The position numbers were made by a program, and so were the translations under genes. Below the pieces are notes generated by a model. It was not told where the DNA came from and ran no database searches. It saw only the letters and a list, made by a program, of their open reading frames with translations. Source: Mesorhizobium sp. M4B.F.Ca.ET.203.01.1.1 (lineage in GTDB: Bacteria; Pseudomonadota; Alphaproteobacteria; Rhizobiales; Rhizobiaceae). Taken from it: DNA of 64,000 bases. Shown here piece after piece: positions 48,572 through 56,233 of the stretch; position 1 is the first letter of the stretch, and each line of letters begins with the position of its first letter. Location of the stretch: assembly GCF_004791025.1 (NCBI RefSeq), contig NZ_SRUO01000005.1:310001-374000 (forward strand), read 5' to 3'.

Positions 48572-49822
48572 TCACTCGACGATGACAGCCGTCTCCACCA
48601 CCGCATGGAACAAAACGTCGGCGCCGGCGCCGGCCCATTCCTTGGATATCTCCTCAGCCTCGTTGTGGCTGAGCCCGTCGACGCATGGGCACATCACCAT
48701 CGCCGTAGGGGCAACGCGGTTGATCCAGCAGGCGTCGTGGCCGGCACCCGAGACGATGTTGCGATGCGTGTAGCCCAACCGTTCGGCGGCATCGCGGATC
48801 GCCTTGACGCAGTTCTTGTCGAAGGTCACCGGATCGAAATGGCCGACCTGCTCGATCTGGTATTTGATGTCGAGCGCATCGCAGATCGTGTCGATGCCTT
48901 CGCGCACGCGCGCGTCCATGGCGTCGAGTACCTCCTTTTCCGGTGAGCGGATGTCGATGGTGAAGACGGTGCGCCCGGCAATGATGTTGCGCGAGTTCGG
49001 ATAGGCCTGCATGTGGCCGACCGCGCCGACCGCGTCCGGCTGGTAGTCCATGGCGATCTCGTGCACCAGCTCGATCACCCGCGCCATGCCGAGGCCGGCA
49101 TTGCGTCGCTTCGGCATCGGCGTCGAACCGGTATGCGCCTCCTTGCCGGTCAGCGTCACCTGCAGCCATTTCAGGCCCTGGCCGTGCGTGACGACACCGA
49201 TGTCGATGCCTTCATCCTCGAGGATCGGCCCCTGCTCGATATGCAGTTCGAAGAAGGCGTGGATCTTGCGCTCGCCGACCTTCTCGGCGCCTTTCCAGCC
49301 GATGCGCTCCAATTCCTCGCCGAACTTCTTGCCGTCCTTGTCGACATGTTCGTAGACATCGGCCTGGTCGAGCACGCCGGCAAAGACGCCGGACGCCATC
49401 ATCGCCGGCGCGAAGCGCGCGCCTTCCTCGTTCGTCCAGTTGGTGACGACGATCGGGTGTTTGGTCTTGATGCCGAGATCGTTGAGCGAGCGCACGACTT
49501 CCAGCCCGCCGAGCACGCCGAGCACGCCGTCATACTTGCCGCCGGTCGGCTGGGTGTCGAGATGGCTGCCCACATAGACTGGCGGCAGACTGGGATCGGT
49601 GCCCTCACGGCGGGCAAACATGGTGCCCATCTCGTCGAGCCCCATTTCGAGGCCGGCGGCCTCGCACCAGCGCTTGAACAGATGCCGGCCCTCGCCATCC
49701 TCGTCGGTCACGGTCTGGCGATTGTTGCCGCCGGCAATGCCGGGGCCGATCTTCGCCATCTCCATGATGGAATCCCACAAACGGTCTGAATTGATTCGCA
49801 GATTCTCGCCGGGGGCGGCCAT
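48572..49822 (-). CDS. N-carbamoyl-beta-alanine amidase (beta-ureidopropionase), M20 family Zn hydrolase
   Basis: Third step: hydrolysis of N-carbamoyl-beta-alanine to beta-alanine, CO2 and ammonia. The 416-residue protein is of the HyuC/AllC/PydC type: GSHLDTQPTGGKYDGVLGV with zinc His and bridging Asp, TNEEGARFAP, ELHIEQGP, GKEAHTGSTPM and the C-terminal GAGHDACW. AllC (allantoate) or L-carbamoylase activity would look similar; the neighbouring dihydropyrimidinase and transaminase favour the pyrimidine role. It lies 70 bases after the aminotransferase gene. Confidence 0.9.
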   Translation of the reverse strand: MAAPGENLRINSDRLWDSIMEMAKIGPGIAGGNNRQTVTDEDGEGRHLFKRWCEAAGLEMGLDEMGTMFARREGTDPSLPPVYVGSHLDTQPTGGKYDGVLGVLGGLEVVRSLNDLGIKTKHPIVVTNWTNEEGARFAPAMMASGVFAGVLDQADVYEHVDKDGKKFGEELERIGWKGAEKVGERKIHAFFELHIEQGPILEDEGIDIGVVTHGQGLKWLQVTLTGKEAHTGSTPMPKRRNAGLGMARVIELVHEIAMDYQPDAVGAVGHMQAYPNSRNIIAGRTVFTIDIRSPEKEVLDAMDARVREGIDTICDALDIKYQIEQVGHFDPVTFDKNCVKAIRDAAERLGYTHRNIVSGAGHDACWINRVAPTAMVMCPCVDGLSHNEAEEISKEWAGAGADVLFHAVVETAVIVE

Positions 49823-49846
49823 TCAAAGTCCTCTCATTTCACTACC

Positions 49847-49881
49847 CGGTGGGGCGGCGGTTCCCGACGCCGCCACACCGG
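49847..49881. repeat. Intercistronic hairpin between transaminase and amidase genes
   Basis: CCGGTGGGGCGGCG can pair with the sequence ending at 49881 over 14 bp with one mismatch and an 8-base loop. No T-tract follows on the minus strand, so it is more probably an mRNA-stability or attenuation element than a terminator. Confidence 0.45.
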
Positions 49882-49892
49882 ACAAAGCAGGT

Positions 49893-51221
49893 CTAGTCGA
49901 TCGACCTCAGCACATCCCGCAGATGGTCGATCAATTCGTTGATCTGGCCCTTGGTGATGATCAGCGGCGGCGACAGTGCGATGATGTCGCCGGTGGTGCG
50001 GATCAGCAAGCCGTGCTCGAACGCCTTGACGAAGGCCGAGAAGGCCCGCTTCGTCGGCTGCCCGGCGATCGGCGCCAGCTCGATCGCACCGATCAGGCCG
50101 ATGTTCCTGACGTCGATCACGTTCGGCTCGCCCTTCAGCGAATGCAGCGCGTCTTCCCAGTAAGGCGCCAGTTCTTCGCCGCGGGTCAACAGGCCCTCTT
50201 CCTTGTAGGTGTCGAGCGTGCCGAGCGCGGCGGCACAGGCGATCGGATTGCCCGAATAGGTGTAGCCGTGGAAGAACTCGATCATGTGATCGGGTCCGGT
50301 CATGAAGGCGTCGTGAATCTCCTTCGTCACGAATACCGCGCCCATCGGGATGACGCCGTTGGAGACGCCCTTGGCGGTCGTCATGATGTCAGGCGTCACA
50401 CCGAAATAGTCGGCGGCGAACGGCGTGCCGAGGCGTCCGAAGCCGGTGATGACCTCGTCGAAGATCAACAGGATGCCGTGCTTGGTGCAGATCTCGCGCA
50501 GCTTCTGCAGATAGCCCTTCGGCGGCAGGATGACGCCGGTCGAGCCGGCCACCGGCTCGACGATGACGGCCGCGATGGTCGAGGCGTCGTGCAGCGCGAC
50601 GATGCGCTCCAACTCGTTGGCGAGTTCCGCGCCGTGTTCCGGCACGCCCTTCGAGAAGGCGTTCTTTTCCGGCAGATGCGTGTGCGGCATATGGTCGACG
50701 CCGCCGAGCAGCGTGCCGAACATCTTGCGGTTGTTGACGATGCCGCCGACCGAGATGCCGCCGAAATTGACGCCGTGATAGCCGCGCTCGCGGCCGATCA
50801 GGCGGGTGCGCGAGCCTTCGCCCCTGGCGCGGTGGTAGGCGATCGCCATCTTCAGCGCGGTATCGACCGATTCCGAACCCGAATTGGTGAAGAAGACATG
50901 GTCCATGCCCTTCGGTGCGATGTCGACCAGGCGGTTCGCCAGTTCGAAGACGATCGGGTGGCCCATCTGGAAGGCCGGCGCATAGTCGAGCTCGGCCGCC
51001 TGGTGCTGGATCGCTTCGGTGATCTTCGGCCGGCAGTGGCCGGCATTGACGCACCAGAGACCGGCGGTGCCGTCGAGCACCTTGCGGCCGTCGCTGGTCG
51101 TGTAATGCATGTCCTTGGCGGACACGAACATGCGAGGCGCTTGCTTGAACTGCCGGTTCGCCGTGAACGGCATCCAGAATGCGCTGAGATCGTTCGGCGT
51201 GACTTTCAGCCGGTTGGACAT
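49893..51221 (-). CDS. Class III aminotransferase, beta-alanine--pyruvate type
   Basis: PLP omega-amino acid transaminase of 442 residues, expected to convert beta-alanine (from uracil) to malonate semialdehyde. PLP motifs: NSGSESVDTALKMA at 114-127, GYHG at 147-150, cofactor Asp in IFDEVITGFGR (D255) and Schiff-base lysine in TTAKGVSNG (K284). The ATG at 51221 follows GGGGAAG; a TTG two codons further up is less likely. First gene of the operon that continues with the amidase, dihydropyrimidinase and a small secreted protein; a RutR-like box lies 94 bases upstream. Confidence 0.9.
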   Translation of the reverse strand: MSNRLKVTPNDLSAFWMPFTANRQFKQAPRMFVSAKDMHYTTSDGRKVLDGTAGLWCVNAGHCRPKITEAIQHQAAELDYAPAFQMGHPIVFELANRLVDIAPKGMDHVFFTNSGSESVDTALKMAIAYHRARGEGSRTRLIGRERGYHGVNFGGISVGGIVNNRKMFGTLLGGVDHMPHTHLPEKNAFSKGVPEHGAELANELERIVALHDASTIAAVIVEPVAGSTGVILPPKGYLQKLREICTKHGILLIFDEVITGFGRLGTPFAADYFGVTPDIMTTAKGVSNGVIPMGAVFVTKEIHDAFMTGPDHMIEFFHGYTYSGNPIACAAALGTLDTYKEEGLLTRGEELAPYWEDALHSLKGEPNVIDVRNIGLIGAIELAPIAGQPTKRAFSAFVKAFEHGLLIRTTGDIIALSPPLIITKGQINELIDHLRDVLRSID

Positions 51222-51314
51222 GACCAAGACTTCCCCTTGTAACCTGTTTCGGTGCGGCTAACGCTTGGTCTTCCCAGCACTTGGTCTCAGCTGCGTTTTC
51301 GTGCTACGCAAATT

Positions 51315-51330
51315 TTGACCGATTGGACAA
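51315..51330. promoter_or_regulatory. RutR-like operator between transaminase operon and tetR gene
   Basis: TTGACCGATTGGACAA matches the RutR consensus TTGACCANNTGGTCAA at 12 of 14 defined positions. It lies in the divergent region, 94 bases before the transaminase start and 134 bases before the regulator start, suited to control both. Confidence 0.8.
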
Positions 51331-51414
51331 ACGTTAGCACCGCCATGTCGGCGGTCAAGGGATTACTAACGGAAATGCCGCATCCGAAGCGCGCTCCACA
51401 GGCCAAGGAAAAAC

Positions 51415-51436
51415 TGGTCCAGAGAATTGGTCCAGA
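51415..51436 (+). repeat. Direct repeat TGGTCCAGA in the leader of the regulator gene
   Basis: TGGTCCAGA occurs at 51415-51423 and 51428-51436, a 13-bp period, 28 bases before the regulator's GTG. It resembles RutR half-sites (TGGTCAA) imperfectly and could be a second weak site, or chance. Confidence 0.35.
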
Positions 51437-51463
51437 TGGCGCTCGCGGCGAAGGTTTGCAGGG

Positions 51464-52105
51464 GTGACGGCCGCCATGGAAGGTTCCGCTCCCCGCCGCA
51501 CCCGCATCCAGCAGGAAAAGCGCGAGCTGATCCTGGAAGCAGCGCTCGAGGTCTTCTCCACCAACGGTTTTCGCGGCTCGACCATCGACCAGATCGCCGA
51601 AGCGGCCGGCATGTCGAAGCCGAACCTGCTCTACTACTTCCGCCGCAAGGAAGACATTCACGAAACGCTGATGGAGCGGCTGCTCGAGACCTGGCTGGCG
51701 CCGCTCAGGGAACTCGACGACATCGGCGACCCTCTCACCGAGCTGCGCAGCTACATCAGGCGCAAGCTCGAAATGGCGCGCGATTTCCCGCGCGAAAGCC
51801 GGCTCTTCGCCAACGAGATCCTGCAGGGCGCGCCGCGCATCATGCCGCTGCTGGAAGGCGAGCTGAAAGCGCTGGTCGACGAGAAGGCCGCCGTCATCAA
51901 GGGCTGGATGCGCGCCGGCAAGATCGCCCGCACCGACCCCTGGCACCTGATCTTCTCGATCTGGGCGACGACGCAGCACTATGCCGATTTCGACGTCCAG
52001 GTGCGCGCCGTGCTCGGCCCCGACCGCGGCGGCGACGGCCGCTTCGAGGATGCCGCCCGGTTCCTCGAGCAATTGTTCATCGATGGACTGAAGCCGAAGG
52101 GCTGA
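51464..52105 (+). CDS. rutR: TetR family regulator, RutR-like
   Basis: Pyrimidine-responsive regulator, 213 residues. N-terminal TetR HTH (about 20-65): ILEAALEVFSTNGFRGSTIDQIAEAAGMSKPNLLYYF split across the helices, with NLLYYF as in E. coli RutR. The ligand domain matches RutR in several blocks: WLAPL, YIRRKLEMARDFPRESRLF, LKALVDEKAAVIKGWM and HLIFSIWATTQHYADF. RutR is a uracil/thymine-responsive repressor. The start is GTG 51464 or ATG 51476. Divergent from the beta-alanine transaminase operon, with RutR-like boxes there and before preT. Confidence 0.87.
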   Translation: MTAAMEGSAPRRTRIQQEKRELILEAALEVFSTNGFRGSTIDQIAEAAGMSKPNLLYYFRRKEDIHETLMERLLETWLAPLRELDDIGDPLTELRSYIRRKLEMARDFPRESRLFANEILQGAPRIMPLLEGELKALVDEKAAVIKGWMRAGKIARTDPWHLIFSIWATTQHYADFDVQVRAVLGPDRGGDGRFEDAARFLEQLFIDGLKPKG

Positions 52106-52119
52106 ACGTCTGGATGGCG

Positions 52120-52992
52120 TCAGGCGCTGCGCCGTTCAGGGGGCAGCGCATCGAGCAGCTTTTGCAGCTTGGCGATCGAGTTCTGCTCGGCAAGCGGCGT
52201 GTAGACGATCAGCCGCATGTCGGAACCGTCATCGATCGACAGGCTCATATGCTCGAACACCATCGCACCCGCGGTCGGATGCCGGACGTGCTTCACGCCG
52301 GTCAGCTTTCGCGCCACGTCGCGCCGCGGCCACCAGTCGCGGAACTCGGGGCTTGAGCGCATCATCAACGCGATCAGCCGGTCGAAATCCGGATCGCCGA
52401 CATATTTGGCGCTCTCCGCCCGAAACGAAGCCAGCACCACGCGTGCGAGTTCCTCCCAGTCGACCAGCAGGCGGCGATGGTGCGGGCTGGTGAACACCAT
52501 GTGGACGATGTTGCGGGCATCGCCCTCCAGCAACCCATAATCGCCGAACACGGCCACCGCCGCCGGATTCCAGGCCAACACGTCCCAGCGCCGGCCGACG
52601 ACATAGGCCGGCTGCAGGACGAGGCTTTGCAGCATGTGCAGAAGCGCGCCGTCGACCTTTTCCGGCGCCGCCAGGCGCCGCTCCGGCTGCTGGCGGCCGG
52701 CAAGGATGAACAGATGACGCTTCTCGACTGCATCGAGGCGCAACGCCTCCGACAGCGCCGTCAGGACTTCCACCGAGGGGCGGACGTCCCTGCCCTGTTC
52801 AAGCCAGGTGTACCAGGTCGTGCCGACGCCGGCGATCATCGCCACCTCCTCGCGCCGCAGCCCCGGCGTGCGCCGGCGCGCGCCGCAGGCGATGCCGGCG
52901 GTCCCGGGCGAAAGCCTTTCGCGGCGCGAGCGCAGGAAGGCGCCAAGCTCGCGCCGGCGGCTGTCTTCCGGCGAGTGGGAGATCGCATCCAT
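52120..52992 (-). CDS. XRE-family regulator with MmyB-like ligand-binding domain
   Basis: A 290-residue regulator: HTH_3/XRE domain at about 14-90 (LGAFLRSRRERLSPG, RRRTPGLRREEVAMIAGV, WYTWLEQGRDVRPS) followed by an MmyB-like PAS-type ligand domain at about 105-285 (VVGRRWDVLAWNPAAVAVFGDY, GVKHVRHPTAGAMVFEH). Members are often divergent from a short-chain dehydrogenase which they control, as here. There is no ribosome-binding sequence; a TATAAT ends 7 bases before the ATG, suggesting a leaderless mRNA. It ends 14 bases from the RutR-like gene stop, convergently. Confidence 0.87.
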   Translation of the reverse strand: MDAISHSPEDSRRRELGAFLRSRRERLSPGTAGIACGARRRTPGLRREEVAMIAGVGTTWYTWLEQGRDVRPSVEVLTALSEALRLDAVEKRHLFILAGRQQPERRLAAPEKVDGALLHMLQSLVLQPAYVVGRRWDVLAWNPAAVAVFGDYGLLEGDARNIVHMVFTSPHHRRLLVDWEELARVVLASFRAESAKYVGDPDFDRLIALMMRSSPEFRDWWPRRDVARKLTGVKHVRHPTAGAMVFEHMSLSIDDGSDMRLIVYTPLAEQNSIAKLQKLLDALPPERRSA

Positions 52993-52999
52993 GGGGTTT

Positions 53000-53005
53000 A
53001 TTATA
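53000..53005 (-). promoter_or_regulatory. TATAAT -10 element, probable leaderless start of the XRE gene
   Basis: Read on the minus strand, a consensus TATAAT lies 7 bases before the ATG at 52992, so transcription would begin at or next to the A of the start codon. The -35 is not clear. Confidence 0.55.
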
Positions 53006-53095
53006 GCAGTATTGATACCAGGATAAAGTTTGAACTGTTTGGGATGCGCGCCGCGCCCCATCTTGCGTTCAGAGCAAAACATGGAGGCTCTGAAC

Positions 53096-53941
53096 ATGGA
53101 CTTGAAAGACAAGACCGTCCTCATCACCGGATCGACCGACGGCGTCGGCCGCATGGTCGCGGAACGGCTCGGCGCAAGCGGCGCCCATGTCCTGGTGCAT
53201 GGCCGCGACGCGGCGCGCGGCAAGGCAGTCGTCGCTGCCGTCGAGGCCGCGGGCGGCAATGCCGAGCTTGTCGTCGCCGATCTCTCGTCGCTTGCCGAGG
53301 TCAGGCGCCTCGCCGAAGCCGTGCGCGCCAGAACAAACCGACTCGACATCCTGATCAACAATGCCGGTATCGGCACTGCCGGCGAAGCGTCGAAAAGGCA
53401 GGTCAGCGCCGACGGCTACGAGCTGCGCTTCGCCGTCAATTATCTCGCCGGCTTCCTGCTGACCTCGGAGCTGCTGCCGCTGCTCAGGGCGAGCGCGCCG
53501 GCGCGCATCGTCAATGTCGCCTCGGCCGGCCAGCAGGCGATCGATTTCGACGACGTCATGCTGACCCGCAACTATAGCGGCGTGCGCGCCTACTGCCAGA
53601 GCAAGCTGGCGCAGATCCTGTTCACCGTCGATCTAACCGAGGATCTGGAAGGCAGCGGCGTCACCGTCAACGCGCTGCATCCGGCAAGCTACATGAACAC
53701 GACCATGGTCCGGCAGGCGGGCATCACGCCGTGGAGCTCGGTCGAGACCGGCGCCGAGGCCATCCTCAATCTTGCGACGTCGCCGGCGCTCGAGGGCCGC
53801 AGCGGCCTCTATTTCGACGGCCAGCGCGAATCCCGCGCCGACGTCCAGGCCTACGACGAAAAGGCCCGCCGGCAGTTGCACTCATTGAGCCTCGAACTGA
53901 TCGAGCGCGCCTCAGCCACAACCAGGGAAAGACAGTCATGA
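53096..53941 (+). CDS. Short-chain dehydrogenase/reductase
   Basis: NAD(P)-dependent SDR of 281 residues with Rossmann motif TGSTDGVG near 13-20, NNAG at about 88-91, and a catalytic YxxxK (YCQSK), preceded by the serine in VNVASAGQ. It is longer than classical SDRs, with a C-terminal extension like the retinol-dehydrogenase/WWOX-type group. The ATG at 53096 has GGAGG at 8 bases. Divergent from the XRE/MmyB gene and coupled by ATGA to a second, atypical SDR. Substrate unknown. Confidence 0.87.
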   Translation: MDLKDKTVLITGSTDGVGRMVAERLGASGAHVLVHGRDAARGKAVVAAVEAAGGNAELVVADLSSLAEVRRLAEAVRARTNRLDILINNAGIGTAGEASKRQVSADGYELRFAVNYLAGFLLTSELLPLLRASAPARIVNVASAGQQAIDFDDVMLTRNYSGVRAYCQSKLAQILFTVDLTEDLEGSGVTVNALHPASYMNTTMVRQAGITPWSSVETGAEAILNLATSPALEGRSGLYFDGQRESRADVQAYDEKARRQLHSLSLELIERASATTRERQS

Positions 53942-54660
53942 GTGAGAAAATCGAGCATTGCGTCATTATCGGCGGCTCATCCGGCATCGGCTTGGCCACG
54001 GCCAGGCGGCTGGTCGGTCCCGCCATGAAAGTGACGATCACCGGCCGCAACGAGAACAAGCTCAGGGACGCCTGGAGGACCCTTGGCGGCAGCGTCGGCA
54101 AGGCCGCCTTCGACGCGACCAGGCCGGATGAGGTCCGGCATTTCTTCGACGGCCTTGGGCCTTTCGATCATCTTGTCCTGGCGGCAAGCGGCGGCAAGGG
54201 GCTTGGGCCGTTCGCGACGCTCGATCTCGCCGACATAGGCGGCGGCGTCGACGAAAAGATCCGGCCGCAGCTCTCCTGCCTCCAGGCGGCCCTGCCGACG
54301 TTGAGCAACCACGGATCAGTGACCTTCATTTCGGCCGTTTCGGCGCAGCTCGCCGCGCCCGGCATCGCCGGCATCGGCGCCATCAACGGCATGCTTCTGA
54401 CCGTGGCGCCGATCCTGGCCGTGGAGTTGAAGCCGCTGCGCGTCAATGTCGTAGCTCCGGGTGTTATCGACACGCCGTGGTGGGATTTCCTGCCGGACGA
54501 CCAGCGGCAAGCGGTCTTTGCCGAATATGCCGGCAAGACGCCCGTCGGCCGTATCGGCCGCGCCGAGGACGTCGCCGACGCGATCGCTTTCCTGGTCTCC
54601 AACGGCTTCATGACCGGCCAGGTGCTGACCTGCGACGGTGGCCTGCGATACGCCGCGTGA
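53938..54660 (+). CDS. SDR-fold protein lacking the YxxxK catalytic dyad
   Basis: A 240-residue SDR-fold protein with a good nucleotide-binding motif (GGSSGIGLATAR near 12-23), DxTRxDEV, the strand SVTFISAVSAQ and the C-terminal TGQVLTCDGGLRYA block. At the catalytic helix, where classical SDRs have YxxxK, the sequence is GIAGIGAINGML: Tyr and Lys are replaced by Ile and Asn. The Ser position is kept (ISAVS). So it either uses another mechanism or is a binding/regulatory protein. ATGA overlap with the upstream SDR. Confidence 0.8.
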   Translation: MSEKIEHCVIIGGSSGIGLATARRLVGPAMKVTITGRNENKLRDAWRTLGGSVGKAAFDATRPDEVRHFFDGLGPFDHLVLAASGGKGLGPFATLDLADIGGGVDEKIRPQLSCLQAALPTLSNHGSVTFISAVSAQLAAPGIAGIGAINGMLLTVAPILAVELKPLRVNVVAPGVIDTPWWDFLPDDQRQAVFAEYAGKTPVGRIGRAEDVADAIAFLVSNGFMTGQVLTCDGGLRYAA

Positions 54661-54681
54661 CGGAGACAATCGCAGCCGCGC

Positions 54682-55059
54682 TCAAAGCGGCTGCGCCATC
54701 AGCGCCAGGAACCCTCCGGCCAGCGCAACATTGGCGACAAAGCCGTTGATCCGCGCCGCTCGCTCAGGGCCCTGATGATCCCAGAAATTGTCGAACATGA
54801 TCGTTGCGACGACCAGAAACAGGATAAGGCAAGCAGCCCCAAGTGCCGCCCAGACGCCCGCCACGATCAGGCCGCCGGCGACGACCTGCAGGAGGATGCC
54901 GAGCCACAGCGCCAGCCCCGCCTGCGGCACGCCGCGTTCGGTCATCAATTTGGTCAGGAACGCCCTGTTCCGGATGTTGCGCAAGCCGGCGAAGACAAAG
55001 GCGCCGCCGAGCAGCAGTCGTGCAGCAAGCAGAATCTCGTTCTGAAAATTTGCAAACAT
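54682..55059 (-). CDS. DoxX family membrane protein
   Basis: A 125-residue four-helix membrane protein (segments near 9-26, 47-68, 70-90 and 105-121) with the DoxX/SURF4-type start LLAARLLLGGAFVFAGLRNI and the conserved FDNFWDH loop. Third gene of an Rrf2-AhpD-DoxX operon, 63 bases after the AhpD-like gene. DoxX proteins take part in thiol/redox stress complexes in other bacteria; here the redox theme of the operon agrees. It converges on the SDR gene. Confidence 0.84.
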   Translation of the reverse strand: MFANFQNEILLAARLLLGGAFVFAGLRNIRNRAFLTKLMTERGVPQAGLALWLGILLQVVAGGLIVAGVWAALGAACLILFLVVATIMFDNFWDHQGPERAARINGFVANVALAGGFLALMAQPL

Positions 55060-55122
55060 GTGATTGATCCTAAAACAAAAAGGCGCGGGTCCGCTCTCGG
55101 ACCCGCGCGCTGTTCCTTCCGA

Positions 55123-55581
55123 TCAAGCGGCTTTGGCCGCCGGCACCGGATGAATGGCCTGGAACGGGACGCAAAGCCGGTTCCAGGTGTTGATCATGCC
55201 GATCGCGACCGACAACTTGACCAGTTCCTCTTCCGAAAAATGCGTTAGCGTACGGGCATAGAGCTCGTCCGAGACGCCGTTCTCGGAAATCTTCGTCACC
55301 GCTTCGGTCCAGGCGAGCGCGGCACGCTCGCGTTCGGAAAACAGCGGCGATTCCTTCCAGGCGGCGACAAGATAGAGCCGCTGCTCGCTCTCGCCGTCCT
55401 GCCGCGCTTCGCGGCTGTGCATGTCGACGCAGAAGGAGCAGCCGTTGATCTGCGAGGCCCTGAGCTTGATCAGATGCAGCAGGCTCACCTCCAGCCCGCA
55501 TTCGTCGACCGCCTTGTTGAGCGCCGACACCGCCTTCATGATCTCGGGCGCCTTGGCGAAGAATTGCAGCCTCTGTTTCAT
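55123..55581 (-). CDS. AhpD-like carboxymuconolactone decarboxylase-family peroxidase
   Basis: A 152-residue all-helical protein of the AhpD/CMD superfamily. The AhpD-core CxxC-type motif is GCSFCVDMHSREAR (Cys pair plus His), the alkylhydroperoxidase signature, so a thiol peroxidase role is likelier than lactone decarboxylation. N-terminal FAKAPEIMKAVSALNKAVDE is usual in the family. The start lies 5 bases after the Rrf2 regulator stop and precedes doxX, so it should be expressed under that regulator. Confidence 0.87.
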   Translation of the reverse strand: MKQRLQFFAKAPEIMKAVSALNKAVDECGLEVSLLHLIKLRASQINGCSFCVDMHSREARQDGESEQRLYLVAAWKESPLFSERERAALAWTEAVTKISENGVSDELYARTLTHFSEEELVKLSVAIGMINTWNRLCVPFQAIHPVPAAKAA

Positions 55582-55586
55582 GGTTC

Positions 55587-56123
55587 TTACCTTTCACTCT
55601 TGCTTGGGGGAACTTGGTTTGGATGAACCTTCTGCGGCCGCTGATAACGGGCAACGAAGGCGCATCCCGCCGCGACCGAGCGCGGATCGGCCTCGCTGAC
55701 GTAGTCAGCCACGATCGCCGACAGCCTGACCTCGGCGAGCGCCGCCCGGTAGGCGCGCTCGGCCTTGAGCATCGCGGCATTGATGCCGCATGGCTTCACA
55801 TAGGCCGAAGCATCGAGCCGCACAGGGCCCCGCTGGCGGATCTCGCCGCAGCGGAAGGCAGGTTCCCTGCCCTCGACGGCGAGCACGATGTCGAGCAGCG
55901 TGATGCGCTCGGACGGCTTCGCCAGACGGTAGCCGCCGGCCGGTCCCGGCACCGATTCCAGAATGCCCGCGGCCGTCAGCATGTTGAGATGCTTGAGCAG
56001 ATAGCTCGGCGACACACCGAAGGCCTCCGCCAAGGCGGCGCCCGGCATCGTCGCGGCGCCATCCACCCCGGCGAGCATCGCGGCGCAGTGGATCGCCGCC
56101 TCGACGCCTTCTCCCAGTTTCAT
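55587..56123 (-). CDS. Rrf2 family transcriptional regulator with cysteines
   Basis: A 178-residue Rrf2 winged-helix regulator: HTH in residues 1-75 (ALAEAFGVSPSYLLKHLNMLTAAGILESVPGPAGGYRL in two blocks). Beyond it cysteines stand at 92, 112 and 154; C92 and C112, 20 residues apart, lie in the region where IscR/NsrR place Fe-S ligands, but the spacing differs (family clusters are closer), so thiol sensing is as likely. It heads the AhpD-DoxX operon and probably autoregulates it. TATCCA occurs twice in the upstream 50 bases as a direct repeat. Confidence 0.86.
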   Translation of the reverse strand: MKLGEGVEAAIHCAAMLAGVDGAATMPGAALAEAFGVSPSYLLKHLNMLTAAGILESVPGPAGGYRLAKPSERITLLDIVLAVEGREPAFRCGEIRQRGPVRLDASAYVKPCGINAAMLKAERAYRAALAEVRLSAIVADYVSEADPRSVAAGCAFVARYQRPQKVHPNQVPPSKSER

Positions 56124-56186
56124 GATGCCACGCTCCAGTTCATGGATATCATTTATCGTGGATACTTTTTATCTGCAATAGCAAAA

Positions 56187-56211
56187 TGAAAAACGGCATC
56201 CGAAGATGCCG
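56187..56211 (-). terminator. Rho-independent terminator of preTA
   Basis: On the minus strand CGGCATC-TTCG-GATGCCG is followed by TTTTTCATTTT: a tight UUCG-type tetraloop hairpin with a good U-tract, 23 bases past the preA stop. Confidence 0.85.
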
Positions 56212-56233
56212 CTTTTCTCGTCGCATACGTGCC

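Noticed and set aside
51252..51467. 71-codon plus-strand frame in the divergent region before the RutR-like gene
   Set aside because: It covers the operator region, has no ribosome site and overlaps the regulator start; composition is not protein-like.
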